DNA of 64,000 nucleotides, taken from positions 124,001-188,000 of the forward strand of contig QYRS01000015.1 of NCBI GenBank assembly GCA_006503535.1, given 5' to 3'. Shown here one piece after another: positions 46,736 through 58,614 of this stretch (its first letter is position 1; every line of letters starts with the position of its first letter). A model generated the notes under the pieces. The model ran no database searches and was not told where the DNA came from. It saw nothing but the letters and a program-made list of their open reading frames with translations. The position numbers and the translations under genes were made by a program. The DNA is from Arthrinium phaeospermum. Lineage: Eukaryota > Ascomycota > Sordariomycetes > Amphisphaeriales > Apiosporaceae.

Positions 46736-47867
46736 AGCCCTCCCCACGGCGCTTCACCTCACATCTGACTTGACCTGACCATGATATCCCAAAAACCATG
46801 TCACTTCAAGACTCTGTGACCCCGGCTACGAATGCAGGACTTCGGATGCCCTACACTGGCCTATACGGTCAACCCCCCAAGAACGATCTACGGGATGGAT
46901 TGGACTGGACGTTTAAGGAGCAGGGGAAGATTATAGACGACGGCGGGAGGTTGTAACTGGGTGATTGCCATCACGCCAGCTAATATCGACAAAAACACTT
47001 ACACGATGCTGGCCGCTGCCCATCCTTCTTTCTATCATGCTCCCTCCAACCAAAGCTAGCTAGCTTCTTGCCAGTCGGTGATGGCGTTTCGACAAAACAC
47101 AACGTTTCATCAGGACGAGCCACGCTTGACAACCACGTCTGCTCCTTACGGCGTGTTGGATGGTCTGGAGCAAAGGGGTGTACTGATTAGTTACGATCAC
47201 CAGCTGACAACATTTGCCCCGTTGGGGGTGTGGATGGACGACCACTACAAGGGGAAGAGACGTCGCCATTGTTATATAATTCTAACTTGGCTCAGGCCCC
47301 AGCTACGATTATAGACTTTTCTTTAGTGGGAAGACTGGATATAATAGACTTCTTTTTTTTTTTTTTTTTTACACTTGCTCGGAATGGGGATGCTGTGTGA
47401 TTATACCCCGTCTCATCTCACTCGCCATCACTTGTAGTTCTTCTGTCCTGACTCATACGGTCGGCTCCATTGCTGCATGACATAATAGACGACCTGCTGG
47501 GTTAACGCCGGCGACGTAATCTGATGGGCGGCATAACCGAACGAACATGTGGCTACCTACTTGTACATAGTAGCTGCAGACACACGTTTGACGTCCGTAG
47601 GAACCCACTTGATGCCAATGCCCCCACGCGTGAACCCCTCCTCAGTACCCTCCTGAGGGAGGAGTTTCCATCCACAGCGGCAGCCGTCGTCACACAAGGG
47701 CTCTCCACTCACGACCCCTACCTACCTAGTCCCCAATACTCGGTTCGATCGAACCGATGGAATCCGCTCTCTCAGGCCGTCTCCACTCTCCCCTAGTATA
47801 CTGTCGATAATATACTGTAGTTGGCTTGGCTACCTAAAGCATCTCTAGCTGACACGACGCCGGGAAA
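46736..47867. other. Intergenic with poly-T tract
   Basis: 3' UTR of the small gene and promoter of the P-loop gene. An uninterrupted T run lies at about 47351-47370 and CTACCTACCTAGTC-type motif at 47718-47732. No exon seen. Confidence 0.5.
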
Positions 47868-48558
47868 ATGTCGACACCTTCTTCTGATGCCGGCATCTTC
47901 GTGCTTTCAGAGCAGGAATCGACCATAATATTTGAACAGAACATCATCCCCGCAGAATTTGGCGGGTTCGAGAAGAATGTCGCCACGCTATTGCCACCAT
48001 CCCCACCAAATAGTAACGGGGAGAGGAAATCACCTGTCGCAGTTCTCATTGTGGGCCAAACGGGTGCCGGTAAGACTCGTGCAGCACCGGCCATCAAGAA
48101 GGCTTTCGAGTCCGTCGTCGTCAGGGGTAAACACGGGCATGGCAGGGTAGTAGTGTCTTGGCGGAAGAAGTAGAAGAAGAACAAGACGGACTCGTTATTG
48201 CGCACTTCATCGCCGACACCTACAAGACATACCACCCGGCTTACGCGGCCCTGTGCGCCGCAGAGCAAAGAGATGACCAGCCGGGTCGGGCTTCGGCAGC
48301 GACGGGGCTTGACGCGCGGCGCTGGCTCGCCATGGCGGCCCGGCACGCCGTGGCGCTGCGGGTCGACGTCCTGCTCGAGTCGGCGTGCCGTCACCCCGAC
48401 GACTTCGCGAGCCTGGCCCAGACGTTCCACGAAGGCGGGTACCGGGTCGAGGTGGTGCTGCTGGCGGTGCCTGCGGGGCTGAGCAGGCTGGGCACCCTGA
48501 CCCGCTTCTACCGGCGGCGGCGGCGGCCCCCCGAAGAAGCGACTGAGGCCAAGTTCTT

Positions 48559-48589
<31 letters not shown>

Positions 48590-49087
48590 GCAAGGGGCGC
48601 TGTTGCAAGCCCGGCTGACGCCCAAGAAGGTGCACGATGCTTCGTACGAGGGGCTCCTGCGCGCCGCTGAGTTCGTGGACGAGGCGTCTGCTGTGGACCA
48701 AGTCGTGGTGGTGCGCAGGAACAACCTCGTGGTGCACGCTAACGAGAAGGAGAAAGGGGAGAGGGGCGCAACGATGATACTTGGAAACAACCCGGGCCAG
48801 GAACGGCAGATGTCCTGAGGCGAGAAAGGCGGCGGCCGCTTCTAGAAGGAGAGCGAGATGCTGCAGCGGATGATATGGCTAGGTTGAGGAGCATAGAAAG
48901 GGGGCCGAGCAGCGAACTATTGGCCCAGCTGGCGGACGTCGAGGCGCTACTGGAGCCTCTACTCACCGAGACAGCGTCGGTAAGCGGCGAAGAATTCCCA
49001 AAGGTAAGACCGCTGATTCTGCCCGGCCAAATCGTGTCTTTGCTGGGAGAAGATGGCGGCTATGTTGATTTGAGACTCGGAACATGA
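47868..49087 (+). CDS. Zeta-toxin-family P-loop kinase-like protein (broken as sequenced)
   Basis: The ATG at 47868 opens a frame with Walker A GQTGAGKT at residues 63-70. The zeta-toxin-like middle (HFIADTYKTYHPAY; VDVLLESACRHPDDF; EVVLLAVPAGLSRL) lies in a frame starting near 48158. A further segment with helical Glu/Leu-rich character runs to the stop at 49085-49087. A small intron is possible around 48126-48175. At least one more break occurs near the GCC repeat at 48559-48588. Zeta-family enzymes are phosphotransferases; bacterial members phosphorylate UDP-N-acetylglucosamine and pair with an epsilon antitoxin. Fungal homologues are usually chromosomal, without an antitoxin, and of unknown role. 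I see no antitoxin-like neighbour. The parts are described only; I have not reconstructed a product. Confidence 0.7.
48559..48588. repeat. GCC trinucleotide repeat
   Basis: About ten perfect GCC units, reading as polyproline in one frame, within the zeta-toxin-family gene. The reading frame of that gene changes on its 3' side. Confidence 0.9.
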
Positions 49088-49290
49088 TTGCCTATATCGA
49101 CCCTCACGTGTACTTAAGAGAACAGACAGTCTTTATTTCCCTAGTTAAATTGTGGTATCATTTGACTTCGAATATCGTAACAGAGAAAACACCTCGTTCC
49201 ATCGATGGACCCCTCCCCCCCTACCAATCTACTTTCGTGCACGCTCGCTTCCATCAGACATTGCCGGTACTCAACCATCGAAGTTTGAGT

Positions 49291-50290
49291 CTATACCCCC
49301 TTGGAGAAACTGGAGCCCCCTACCTCCTGGTCAAAGGCGCTGCACTCGTTGAGGCCGCACAGCTCGAAGACGTCCCGGACGCTGCCGTCGACCTTCTGGG
49401 AGCCGTCGGCGGCGGTGACGTAGCGCTCCTTGATCTCGCCCGTGTCCTTGAGCTCGCGGGCGAACTCGCGCATGCCGAGGTAGACGGCCGACATGCCGCA
49501 CATGGGCCAGATGACGATGCGGAAGCCCAGCTCCTGGGCCTCGCGGGCGTTGATGAGGGGCGTGACGCCGCCGCCGACCATGTTGAGGAAGCAGGGGTCG
49601 GGCGGAGCGCCTCGACGACCTGGCGCATCTGCTCGCGGCTCTGCATGCCCTCGAGGAAGGCGACGTCGGCCCCGGCCTCGACGGCGCCCCGCAGCCGCCG
49701 CACCGCCTCGTCGTAGCCGAGCGACTGCAGCGCGTCGGTCCGCGCGATGATGACAATGTCGGACCCCATGCGGGCCCGGGCGTGCGCCGCCGCCCGGATG
49801 CGCGACCAGTAGACCTGGTCCTCGACGAGCTCCTTGCCCAGCAGGTGGCCGCAGCGCTTGGTCGTCACCTGGTCCTCGATGTGGAAGCCCGCCACCCCCT
49901 GCAGGATGTACTTCTCCGTCGTGCGCGCGACCATGAGCGGGCCGCCGAAGCCCGTGTCGGCGTCGGCGATGACGGGCACGGAGCGGTCCAGCCCCGCGAT
50001 CATGCCTGCGTTGGTCGCCATGTCGTCGACCGTCGTGAGGCCCAGGTCCGGCTGGCCCAGCCGCGACACGGCCGTGCCGGCACCCGTCTGTCGGTTGGGC
50101 GGCATGTGTCAGTTTATGACGCCTAGAGAAAGGGAACGGGGTTCTGCCTTACCATGTAGAGGGCATCGAACCCGACTTGGAGGGCCATGCGCGCCGTGAT
50201 GCCATCGTGAACTCCCGGGCAGACGACAATCTTTTGCGGGTCGGCGAGGAATTGCCGCAGCTTCGCGGCGCCCTTTTGCTGTGCAGCCAT
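49291..50290 (-). CDS. Isocitrate lyase/PEP mutase superfamily enzyme (2-methylisocitrate lyase- or OAH-like), one frame break
   Basis: Exon 1 is 50290..50153 (46 codons, MAAQQKGAAKLRQF) and exon 2 starts at 50087 (TGAGTAVSRLGQPDLG). Mg-binding DADTG is near residues 88-92. Catalytic-loop KRCGH at about 123-127 is the form seen in lyases such as PrpB and oxaloacetate hydrolase, not in true PEP mutases. IARTDALQSLGYDEA follows. Near the G3 run 49600-49602 the frame must gain one base to continue into CFLNMVGGGVTPLI and on to the end FSKGV (stop 49291-49293). The likely reaction is C-C or acyl cleavage of a 2-oxo/hydroxy acid. The substrate cannot be fixed from sequence. It is convergent with the zeta-family gene. 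Confidence 0.82.
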
Positions 50291-51019
50291 GTTTGCTCGA
50301 CTTGGATACTTGATGTCCTCGAGCCGACCAAGAATTCTAATTTGCGAAAAGCGGGATCTTTTACTCTAGATCAACGTAACCAAGATCTTTAGCGTGTATG
50401 TGAGTAGAACAAACCAGGCTGGTCTTCTCTCTCATTCGGCTATTTTATAGGTTAAACATATGAGATCACCATTGGACACTGGCGCTCCGTTGTCGGACAG
50501 CACGGCGCGGGATTCAATATGTAAATATAGCTTCAAGGAGGGGCGATGAGGTCCAACAGTAAGGCGGAGATGCGGACTCTCTGCGGACTCTATATTTGTG
50601 GGTAGTATTTGGGTCTTTTGGCGGTGGGGATCCTCGGGCGTGGCCTGCCGACGGCTTGTCACGATGCGGGGAATTGAAGCATGGAGAGTTTCGATGCCGG
50701 AGCCCTCGCTTCCGGATCGCAGGTTCTGTCGGATCGCATATGTTCAAGTAGCCGCCCTCGGCCCCGAGCCACACTGATTTGATGAGACAGAAGTTGTACT
50801 TTGATTGAAATCGACAACTGTTCTCTGGTTCGCATTGAACAGTGTCAAGCTAGTCTACGGGCCTCTTCGGCTTGACCGAAGTTGACGTCACCAGATGGAG
50901 GCTGGCTAGGGGTCAAGTGCTACTTACATATGTACGCCTACTTGTATTCCCAGAAAATCCGTGTATCCAGTTGGCCCTGGGCCCTCATGGCCCCCAAGCG
51001 ACCCCGTACAGTAAGTGGG
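50291..51019. other. Intergenic: PEP-mutase-family promoter and MFS 3' UTR
   Basis: No exon recognised. GA-rich and G-rich sequence without repeats of note. Confidence 0.45.
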
Positions 51020-53094
51020 CTAGTACATATATCTGAATTCTGGATTCAGATCCCCGAGTTCGCCCTTTTCGTACTCCGATAGACCGACGTTCCTGACCGC
51101 CTTTGCTCTCCGTTTGTTCTCGACCATGATGGCAGCCAGATACGCGGCGCAAGACGCGGCACTTAGTGCGGTGAAAGCAACACCGATCGAATATCCCTTC
51201 TTGAAGTACGGTGGGTCGTCGAACGCGTACGTCGCAATGATGCCACCGATGTTGCCGAATCCAATCTGCCAGGCGGTGCCGATGGATCGCCGGTGATGCC
51301 CAGCCAAGTTCCTGCATCACCCACATCAGCAAGTGCAAAAGAAAGGAGGGGTCCGTCCAGCCGTCATCAGTATTACTCACATATTGAACCAGCAAACAGT
51401 GATGGGCATGGAACCATAGATGCCCATGACAACCAGAAATAGCGCGCCGTACTGCAGGTCCAGATTGTCATGGACATTGAGCAGGATTCCGAAGCCCGCA
51501 AAGGATATGAGCATTGGAATCAGAGTGAAGAGGTAGCGGTGTTTGAAGCGGTCGGAAATCGCGGCAATCACCAAGGAGAAGACAAACGAGGCCGCCCACG
51601 GCGGGACTGATCGCAACTGTGTCTGGATGGCGTTGTATTTGTAACTGCAAACGGTCAGTGGCTACGGGACACACCCCGGTGCGGAGCAGTGAGCTTCGAG
51701 AGGCACCTACGTGGCAATGATGGTGGGCGCAAAGAAAGCGTAGCCGTATGCCTTGCACGGGGAGTTAGCTCCATGCCCCAAAGCAACGTCTCTGTGGCTT
51801 CAGGCTTACCGGGACGATTAGTCCAAAATACATGAGACCGCCAAGGATAACTCGGTAGTCCTTCAGGACAGTCCCAACGTCGCGCAAGCCGATTTTTCTT
51901 TCCGCGGCATTGTGCCCTTGGTCGGCCCGTAGGCGAGCCTTGACGTATTCGCGTTCATCTTCTTGGAGCCACATGGCTTGTTCCGGGCTGAGGAACGTGT
52001 CAGTGTTGGGGGCCAAAAGGGATGGGCGACAGGAGCAGCGTACAAGGATGGGAATGTGAATAGGAAGATTAGTCCAACCAGGGCAGTGAGGGTGCCTTCG
52101 AGGATGAAGATCCAGCGCCAGCCGTGGTAGCCGCGTATACCGTCCACTGCACCCAGCAAGCGTCAGTCAGTGAGGGCCACCGCTGAATCAAGACTTTCCG
52201 TAGGGTGCTACTGACTTTTACCGATGGCAGATGCGAGCAGACCGCCGAAGGCTCCTGCCAGACTGGTGGACGAGAAGAACAAACTGTATCGTTTCTGCGC
52301 CTCGTCACGTCGATACCACATGCCTGGTTGCCAGTGTTAGCATTACACTAGGCCAGCATGCGATGTGGCACACGAGCAAGGGGCAAGCATATGACGACTC
52401 ACTCAGGAGGTAGAAACACCCAGGGAACATTCCCGTTTCGAAGAGACCAAGGAAGAATCTGCAAGCCGTTAGTATCGTTCTGAACCCCACAGCCGGGGAC
52501 GACCCTCTGCATACCTCGTCGCGAGCAGACCGGCATAGTTCTGCACCAGACCCTGAAAGATTGACATACACCCAAACCCGATAACACAGCCTGATAGCGT
52601 ACATGGTGGGTTAGCCGGGAATTTCTCCAAGCGGGATTTGGGGCACTTATCAAATCCTGGGCGTGAACTTCTTCAACAGGATATTGCTGGGTATCTCAAA
52701 GAACACATATGGTACAAAAAACATGGTCAAACTGTCTGAGCATCAGAACGTGGTCGCTGGGGGAAGGGGGCCAGTCCATCCGCCCTCCGTCTACCTACGC
52801 TGTGCTATACTGGACCGTCGAGAGGCCCAGATCTTCGCTCAGGTGAAAGGAGCGGGCATTGGCAATGTTGACACGATCCAAGAAAGCCAAAAGGTAAAGA
52901 ATGATCAGAAAGGGCATGAGGCGGAAGTCGATGCGGGCCACGATCTTCCCTTGCGTGGTATGCGCAGGGCACACCACGCTCGCATCGTCGTTATACGGAA
53001 GAGCATCATCACTACCGGGATGATACGTGTTGTGGGTGGGTGCCTCGCTTCGGTGCTCGGCTTTCTCTTCCACCGCGCTGGCTATTCTCCCCAA
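51020..53094 (-). CDS. MFS permease, allantoate/anion:cation symporter (Dal5-like) family
   Basis: At least seven exons on the minus strand, separated by short introns. TM1 region is IDFRLMPFLIILYLLAFLDR with the family DRVNIANA. A segment near 52720-52680 (FFVPYVFFEIPSNILLKKF) matches the Dal5 TM2-3 signature. FFLGLFETGMFPG, then GWRWIFILEGTLTALVGL, the WLQEDEREYVKARL central loop and six C-terminal TMs follow, ending NPEFRYMY (stop 51020-51022). The frame is clean apart from the 5' end. The N-terminal exon has no in-frame ATG downstream of 53094, so the initiator lies in an upstream exon or is hidden by an error. Relatives carry allantoate, ureidosuccinate, vitamins or organic anions; the substrate here is unknown. 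Confidence 0.85.
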
Positions 53095-56000
53095 GGTCAG
53101 TTTTCCTATACATAGTCATTCAGGAACATCGCCGCCGCCGCCGCCGCCGCCGTTCAGATGGGAGCAGGTACGTACACGAAGATTTCCCAAACATGTTGGG
53201 ATGAAGCGACCGAGTCAGAACAGGGATGTCTTCGCTACAAGAAGCGGGCAGCAAACAGCAGCAACCGGTGTGTCAGTAAGCGACAAGTGAGCAGTGGGAG
53301 AGCCGCCGAAGAGGGTTTTATTCGAGTCGTCCCTGGCACTGCGACGGCCAAGATTAAACCCTGGCAACTATAGTGGCGGCGGGTTGTCCGGATCGGAGCG
53401 GCCAATGAGTAAGACTGCTCGCTGGATAGCATTTAATGGCGAACAGCCGCTCCCCTCCAACTCCAACGCTAGCACCCTCTCCCATCGCATCGCATCTTGA
53501 CACCAATGTCTCACAAACAACCGCACTTTTACAGTTCTATACACACAGTCCTTCCGCGAAAAAAAGCCCGTACATGCGCCATCAGCATCAGACCAACAAC
53601 CTTCTTCTTCTTCTTCTTTGAACCTGCCTGTTTGCTTGTCTTCCCCGCCGCTCAGCCAGCCACATCCACCCGTAAGCAGGAAGCCGATCACGCAGCTGCG
53701 GGCCGTGGGTATGTTAGCGAGTTGAGCTGCCCAGAGAGGGGAGCAGGGGGACCTTCCCCAATGGCAAAAGGGCGATGGGGCGATGGGGCGATGGGGCATG
53801 GGGTGTGGGGTTTAGCCCATCCATCTTGATAAATCCAAGAGCCTTTCCCCATGTTCGCTACTCCCCGTGACAGCAACCGGCTTCCCAAACAAGTGGCCCG
53901 AGGTAATACGTGCCGACAACGTTCTCCTCTTCCGGATGTAGGTAGATCATATCTATCCGTTTCTACCATCTCTTTCATGCGTGGGATCTCAACTGTGGCG
54001 CTGTATCATCGTTATGCAGTTAAAGGTAGGTAGCATTTGAAGTACATGGTGTGCTCCCGGACGATTCGATATCCGAATGCTTGGTACACCAAGAAATGTG
54101 CTGGACTGCATACTTATAGTATCTAGGCTGCGCCATTTTGCGCAAGGGAAATTCGACGGCCCGCCCAATCTCGTCCCCTCCGTTCGTTCGGCAGACAGGT
54201 TGTGACAGCTTGTCTGGCCTGGCTTTGAATAAGCCTGCCGAACCGCCTCGATTAGGTACCTCGTCACAGCTCACCATAATTTGGGAATCATATACAGAGC
54301 ACCAGTGTATTCTTGGCATCCAAGTATACATGGGTTTCGTATTCATCTGATAAGTCTAAACGCTTACTTACTCATCCTCGTCTGTACTAATCAGATATCC
54401 GGATAATCGGATAACGAGAGTTTACGCTGGTTTTGGTGGCGCAGAATACTATATACATGAGTAAATTTGGGCATCTGGGTTTCTAGGTTCTTGTCGCAGG
54501 CCGTCATGGGCGGTCAAAGGGACAGTCCTCTCCACACACAGCTATAAGAGCGAATACTGCCCTGCATCTTCGCGGAATTTTTGAGACGGTTTTTATTCTG
54601 TTGCAAGGTGGAAATACTGTTAACTGCTAAACACACTTGAAACAGCGAGGTAATAAAAATTGTTTATGGGAAAGCAGCTTTGAATTAAATATATCTCTAT
54701 ATACCTATAGTTAAGTACTCACTTTTATATACTATTAGATCCGTGTGATCAGAAAATGACCGCCAACTATCCTTGGCGAATTGAATTTGTACGAAGGGTC
54801 TGCGAGAGCTACGACAAGATATAAGTGCACGGAGAAACGTATCCGTGATACATTTGCTCACATTCGGTGAAATTTATATCATATCATGACGAGCCGCGCT
54901 CAGAGGATATGACTCGCGAGATTGAATCTACAGGTGGCTATTGGTATAGAAAACCTTGGCCGAGCAAGGAGGGATGGAGGATTGTGGGAATAGCTAGAAA
55001 GGATATGTATGACATTATCGTTATTAGACGCTGACTGCTCACCTCCTTGCGAGCGAAAAGGTGAGCCTCGGTCGCCGGCGAACGGCCGAATAGGGTGGGC
55101 ATTGGATCCGGTCTTAGCGGGCTTCCTGGTAGCAGCCCGTACTTTCTTAGCCAGGACAACACTTGTCTAATCCATCGATTGGCCGACGGGGGTGTTGAGT
55201 GGTGACGTAGAGAGGCCTGGGCTGCTGGGTTTTCTAAGTAAAAATTTGTAGGATTCGAGAGACGGCTCGGGTAATTCAACATTAGGGAGGCAATGGTCCT
55301 AGAGTGAGAGTGGTAGGGTACAACGTAACACTGCGCGAGCAGGTGCAGGTGCAGGAGGCAGGAGGCAGGAGGCTTGCACTCCCGCCAAGGCCTCCAGCTT
55401 AGCCTCACATCCTATTTCTGCTGATCCTTGGCGTACTACTACCTACAGACCTGAAAGAAGCTTCTTCGGCTTGTCCGCCCCGTCATTCGGTCTTGGGGCT
55501 TCCTCCATCTCTACGTAACTTGAGGCACATTTTTTACTGGATGCATATGTATGTAGTTACAAATCTGTCGGTTTCAGTCTGCAGAATGGATAGATCAATC
55601 TTTTTTTTAACAGTGGGGCCTTCCGTCTTGAAAGATGGGAATTCAGGATTTCAGACATGGGCAAATGTGCAACAGTATCCGTACCTAAGTACTGCCATTG
55701 ATTGATCCTGGTCGCACTAAGGCCCATGAACCCATCCACCTGCCACCAGACATAGGATCTCCCTCCACGAGCAGAACTCGAGCCAGTCACCAGTACTCGA
55801 GCGCTGTGTTTTGCGGGAGAATGCGGGCGCCACTCGGCCTCTTGGACCAACGGCTGCGCTCTGTGCTGCTTCAGAGGGCCACACCGTTGCCATGATTGGG
55901 CCATGCCAGGTCTCCACTCAAGTATGTATGTAAGTACCTCCAGGACTGCTAGGTAACCTTCCTTAGGCCAGCACGTCATTTCATCCGCCCTCTGTATCCT

Positions 56001-56456
56001 CTGCCACGGTGCCACCTCTGATAAACCTTGTACGAAAGGATTTCCTCGATCTACGCACTCGGTGGGTGGTAGTCTGTACTTTATTCCCTGCCCTGCCAAG
56101 GTGTAGCTATCTAGGTAGGTAGGTAGCCAGTCCCTGGCAGAGACTGGCTTGTGTCAACCAGACATGAGATAGATAGATCAATGGAAAGAACCCCCTCCCC
56201 GGGTGCTAAAAGTCCCATCCTCACCTCTCTCTCTCTCTTAACCTACCTCCTGGCCGGATACACCACTATACCTACTGTATCCATTCTCCGTGGCATTCCC
56301 AACATCCAGATGCGCAACCTCTTATAGCTCGAAACCCGAATTGCCTTGCTCCGGCCACACGCCCGCCCGCCCGCCCGACTCGGCCTTTACCCTGCGGCAT
56401 CCCCAACTGCATCTCTACCTAGCCTCCCCAAGGCGCCTTCGTAAACTCAATTCGCC
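53095..56456. other. Intergenic, including an AT-rich patch
   Basis: About 3.3 kb without a supported gene. GGCGATG tandem units lie at 53770-53800. The stretch 54360-54960 is distinctly AT-rich and TpA-rich compared with surroundings and may be a decayed element. A CT tract (56225-56240) and GGTAGGTAGG (56110-56125) lie in the transporter promoter. Confidence 0.5.
53131..53152. repeat. GCC trinucleotide repeat upstream of MFS gene
   Basis: Seven GCC units in the 5' region of the MFS gene. Confidence 0.9.
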
Positions 56457-58614
56457 ATGATGGCCAATTCCGCCGCCGGCCTACCGTCCAAGGAGGCAGT
56501 GGACGAGCGCAGAGTCGACGGCTACGATGCCGAAGCCACGACCCGGGAGACGAAGCCCACGGGATGGGCAGCCTGGTTTGGCGGTCCGACCGTCAAGATC
56601 GGACCCCGTATCGCGCCCGTGGTGGCGCCTCTGAACGCCAATGTCAACACGTCGGATAGCGAAATCGATAGTAAGGACATCCTGATGAAGCAGATCGAAA
56701 GCGAGGAGAATTCGGCCATCCAATACCGTACCTGCAGCTGGCAAAAGGTTCGTCCAATCCAAGCTTTCTTGGCTGTCGATGCCGAGACGGCAGCCAAGCC
56801 ATGGCACAGCGCTAACCTGGTTGTGAATGGAACGCAGACTGCCGCATTGTTGTTCTCCGAGTACATATGCCTGGTGAGTACACATTGGTCCCATGAGACT
56901 CTGGAGGCCACTTTTGCATCCGGCGCCCGCGGCACGACCGAGTGCATCATGGCTAACCCTGGGTTTTAGGCCATCATGAGTTTTCCGTGGTCGTACAGCA
57001 TCCTCGGCCTCGTTCCTGGGTAAGCTTTCTTGGCTTTTTGGCCATCTCTTGGCAGGTCGCCTTGACTGACACCAACACCACCCCTCGCTAGTCTCATCTT
57101 GACCGTCGTCCAGGCCTTGATTGTGCTGTATACGTAAGTGCCCCTCTGAGCGTATATGCACGGCATTGAGACTAACTGGCTGGCTGACCGGTATAGCTCG
57201 ATTGTCCTATGGGAGTTCTGCTTGAGGCATCCCGAGGTGCGCGATGTCTGTGACATTGGCCAGATGCTATTCTGGGGAAAGAAGTGGGCATGGTGGGCCA
57301 CGGCCATCATGTTCATCCTGAACAACACTTTCATCCAGGTAGGCCTCCCCCTTGGATGTGTGAGACTCATGCGCTGACGGTTCGAAAGGGGCTGCACATC
57401 CTCATCGGTGCCAAGTATCTGAACACTATGGTGGGCCCGGAGTCGAGTGTTCATTGCCAAACCGTCGCCTTTGGCATCATTGTTGCCCTCATCTCCTGGG
57501 TGTGCTCGCTTCCGCGAACCTTCGAGATGCTCTCCAAGCTTGGCACAGCTTCGGCCTTCTTTACCTTCATCTCCGTCATCCTGGCCACCGTATTTGCTGC
57601 CATCCAGGCGAACCCGGCCAATTTCCACGAGTCTCCGGGGACCAGCCCTGCCGGAACCGCCCTTCCTTTCGGCAGCCCGATTGTCACCGCCATCCCCATT
57701 GCAGGCACGACTTTTGTCTCGGGGCTCAACGCCTTTCTGAACATCAGTTACACCTTCATCGGCCAAATTACACTCCCCAGTTTCATTGCCGAGATGAAGG
57801 AGCCCAGGGATTTCCCCAAGGCTCTCTGGGCTTGCACCATTGCGGAGATCCTCGTCTTCAGTATCGTAGGAGCCGTCACTTACGCCTATGTCGGCAACCA
57901 GTACATGACGTCCCCGGCATTCGGATCCCTGGAAGATTTGTACAAGAAGGTGTCGTTCTCATTCATGATCCCAACCCTGATCTTTTTGGGTGTGCTTTAT
58001 GCTTCGGTCTCGGCTCGTTTCATCTTCTTCCGCCTCTTCCAGGGCTCGCGCCACAAGAACGATCACACGCTTATCGGCTGGGCCTCTTGGTCAGGCATTC
58101 TCTGTAAGTGTGTCCGGAGCATATGACCCAATACAATTTACTGACTTCAGGACAAGTGGCCACCTGGATTCTTGCGTTCATTATCGCAAATGTCATCCCC
58201 TTCTTCTCGTCACTACTATCACTCATGTCTTCGCTCTTTGATTCATTCTTCGGATTTATCTTTTGGGGAATTGCGTACTTCCGCATGCGGAAGGCAGATG
58301 GCTCTGTCGCCCTCCTCGGAGATAGGTCGTTCCGTGGTTGGTTCGAAGGAATCCTCAATATCGTGAGTGTAATGCAAGATGCCATGAGGTTAATCCAGCG
58401 GGAGATTTCTCTCGCTGCCTTCTCCGGCGCTGCACCCCTCCCATCGCTCCATGGGTTAGCAATACAGCCACTAACTAACACATTCTAGATTATCGTTCTC
58501 ACCGGCCTCTTCTTCCTTACAGCTGGAACCTATGCCAGCGTTGAGGGTATCATCGAAGAATTTGAGGCAGGCACTGTGGGGAGTGTTTTCCAGTGTGCAA
58601 GCAACGGGATCTGA
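56457..58614 (+). CDS. AAAP-family amino-acid transporter (Neurospora mtr-like)
   Basis: Eight exons: 56457..56747, 56838..56873, 56970..57019, 57092..57133, 57197..57338, 57389..58103, 58157..58362, 58489..58614, giving 535 residues with all phases consistent. A hydrophilic N-tail (about 95 aa) precedes about 11 membrane segments, from ALLFSEYICLAIMSFPWSYS to the last helix IIVLTGLFFLTAGTYASVEG. The GTTFVSGLNAFLNISYTFIG and NYTLPSF-like loop patterns are typical of fungal neutral/aromatic amino-acid permeases such as mtr. The exon 7 acceptor is AAG at 58154-58156. The nearer CAG (58148-58150) would create a TGA at the junction. An AAAP member at the plasma or vacuolar membrane is expected. 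Confidence 0.9.

Noticed and set aside
58104..58152. In-frame TGA at an exon junction of the amino-acid transporter, possibly a site for A-to-I recoding
   Set aside because: An AAG acceptor six bases downstream (58156) gives a stop-free frame with matching phase, so recoding is not needed.
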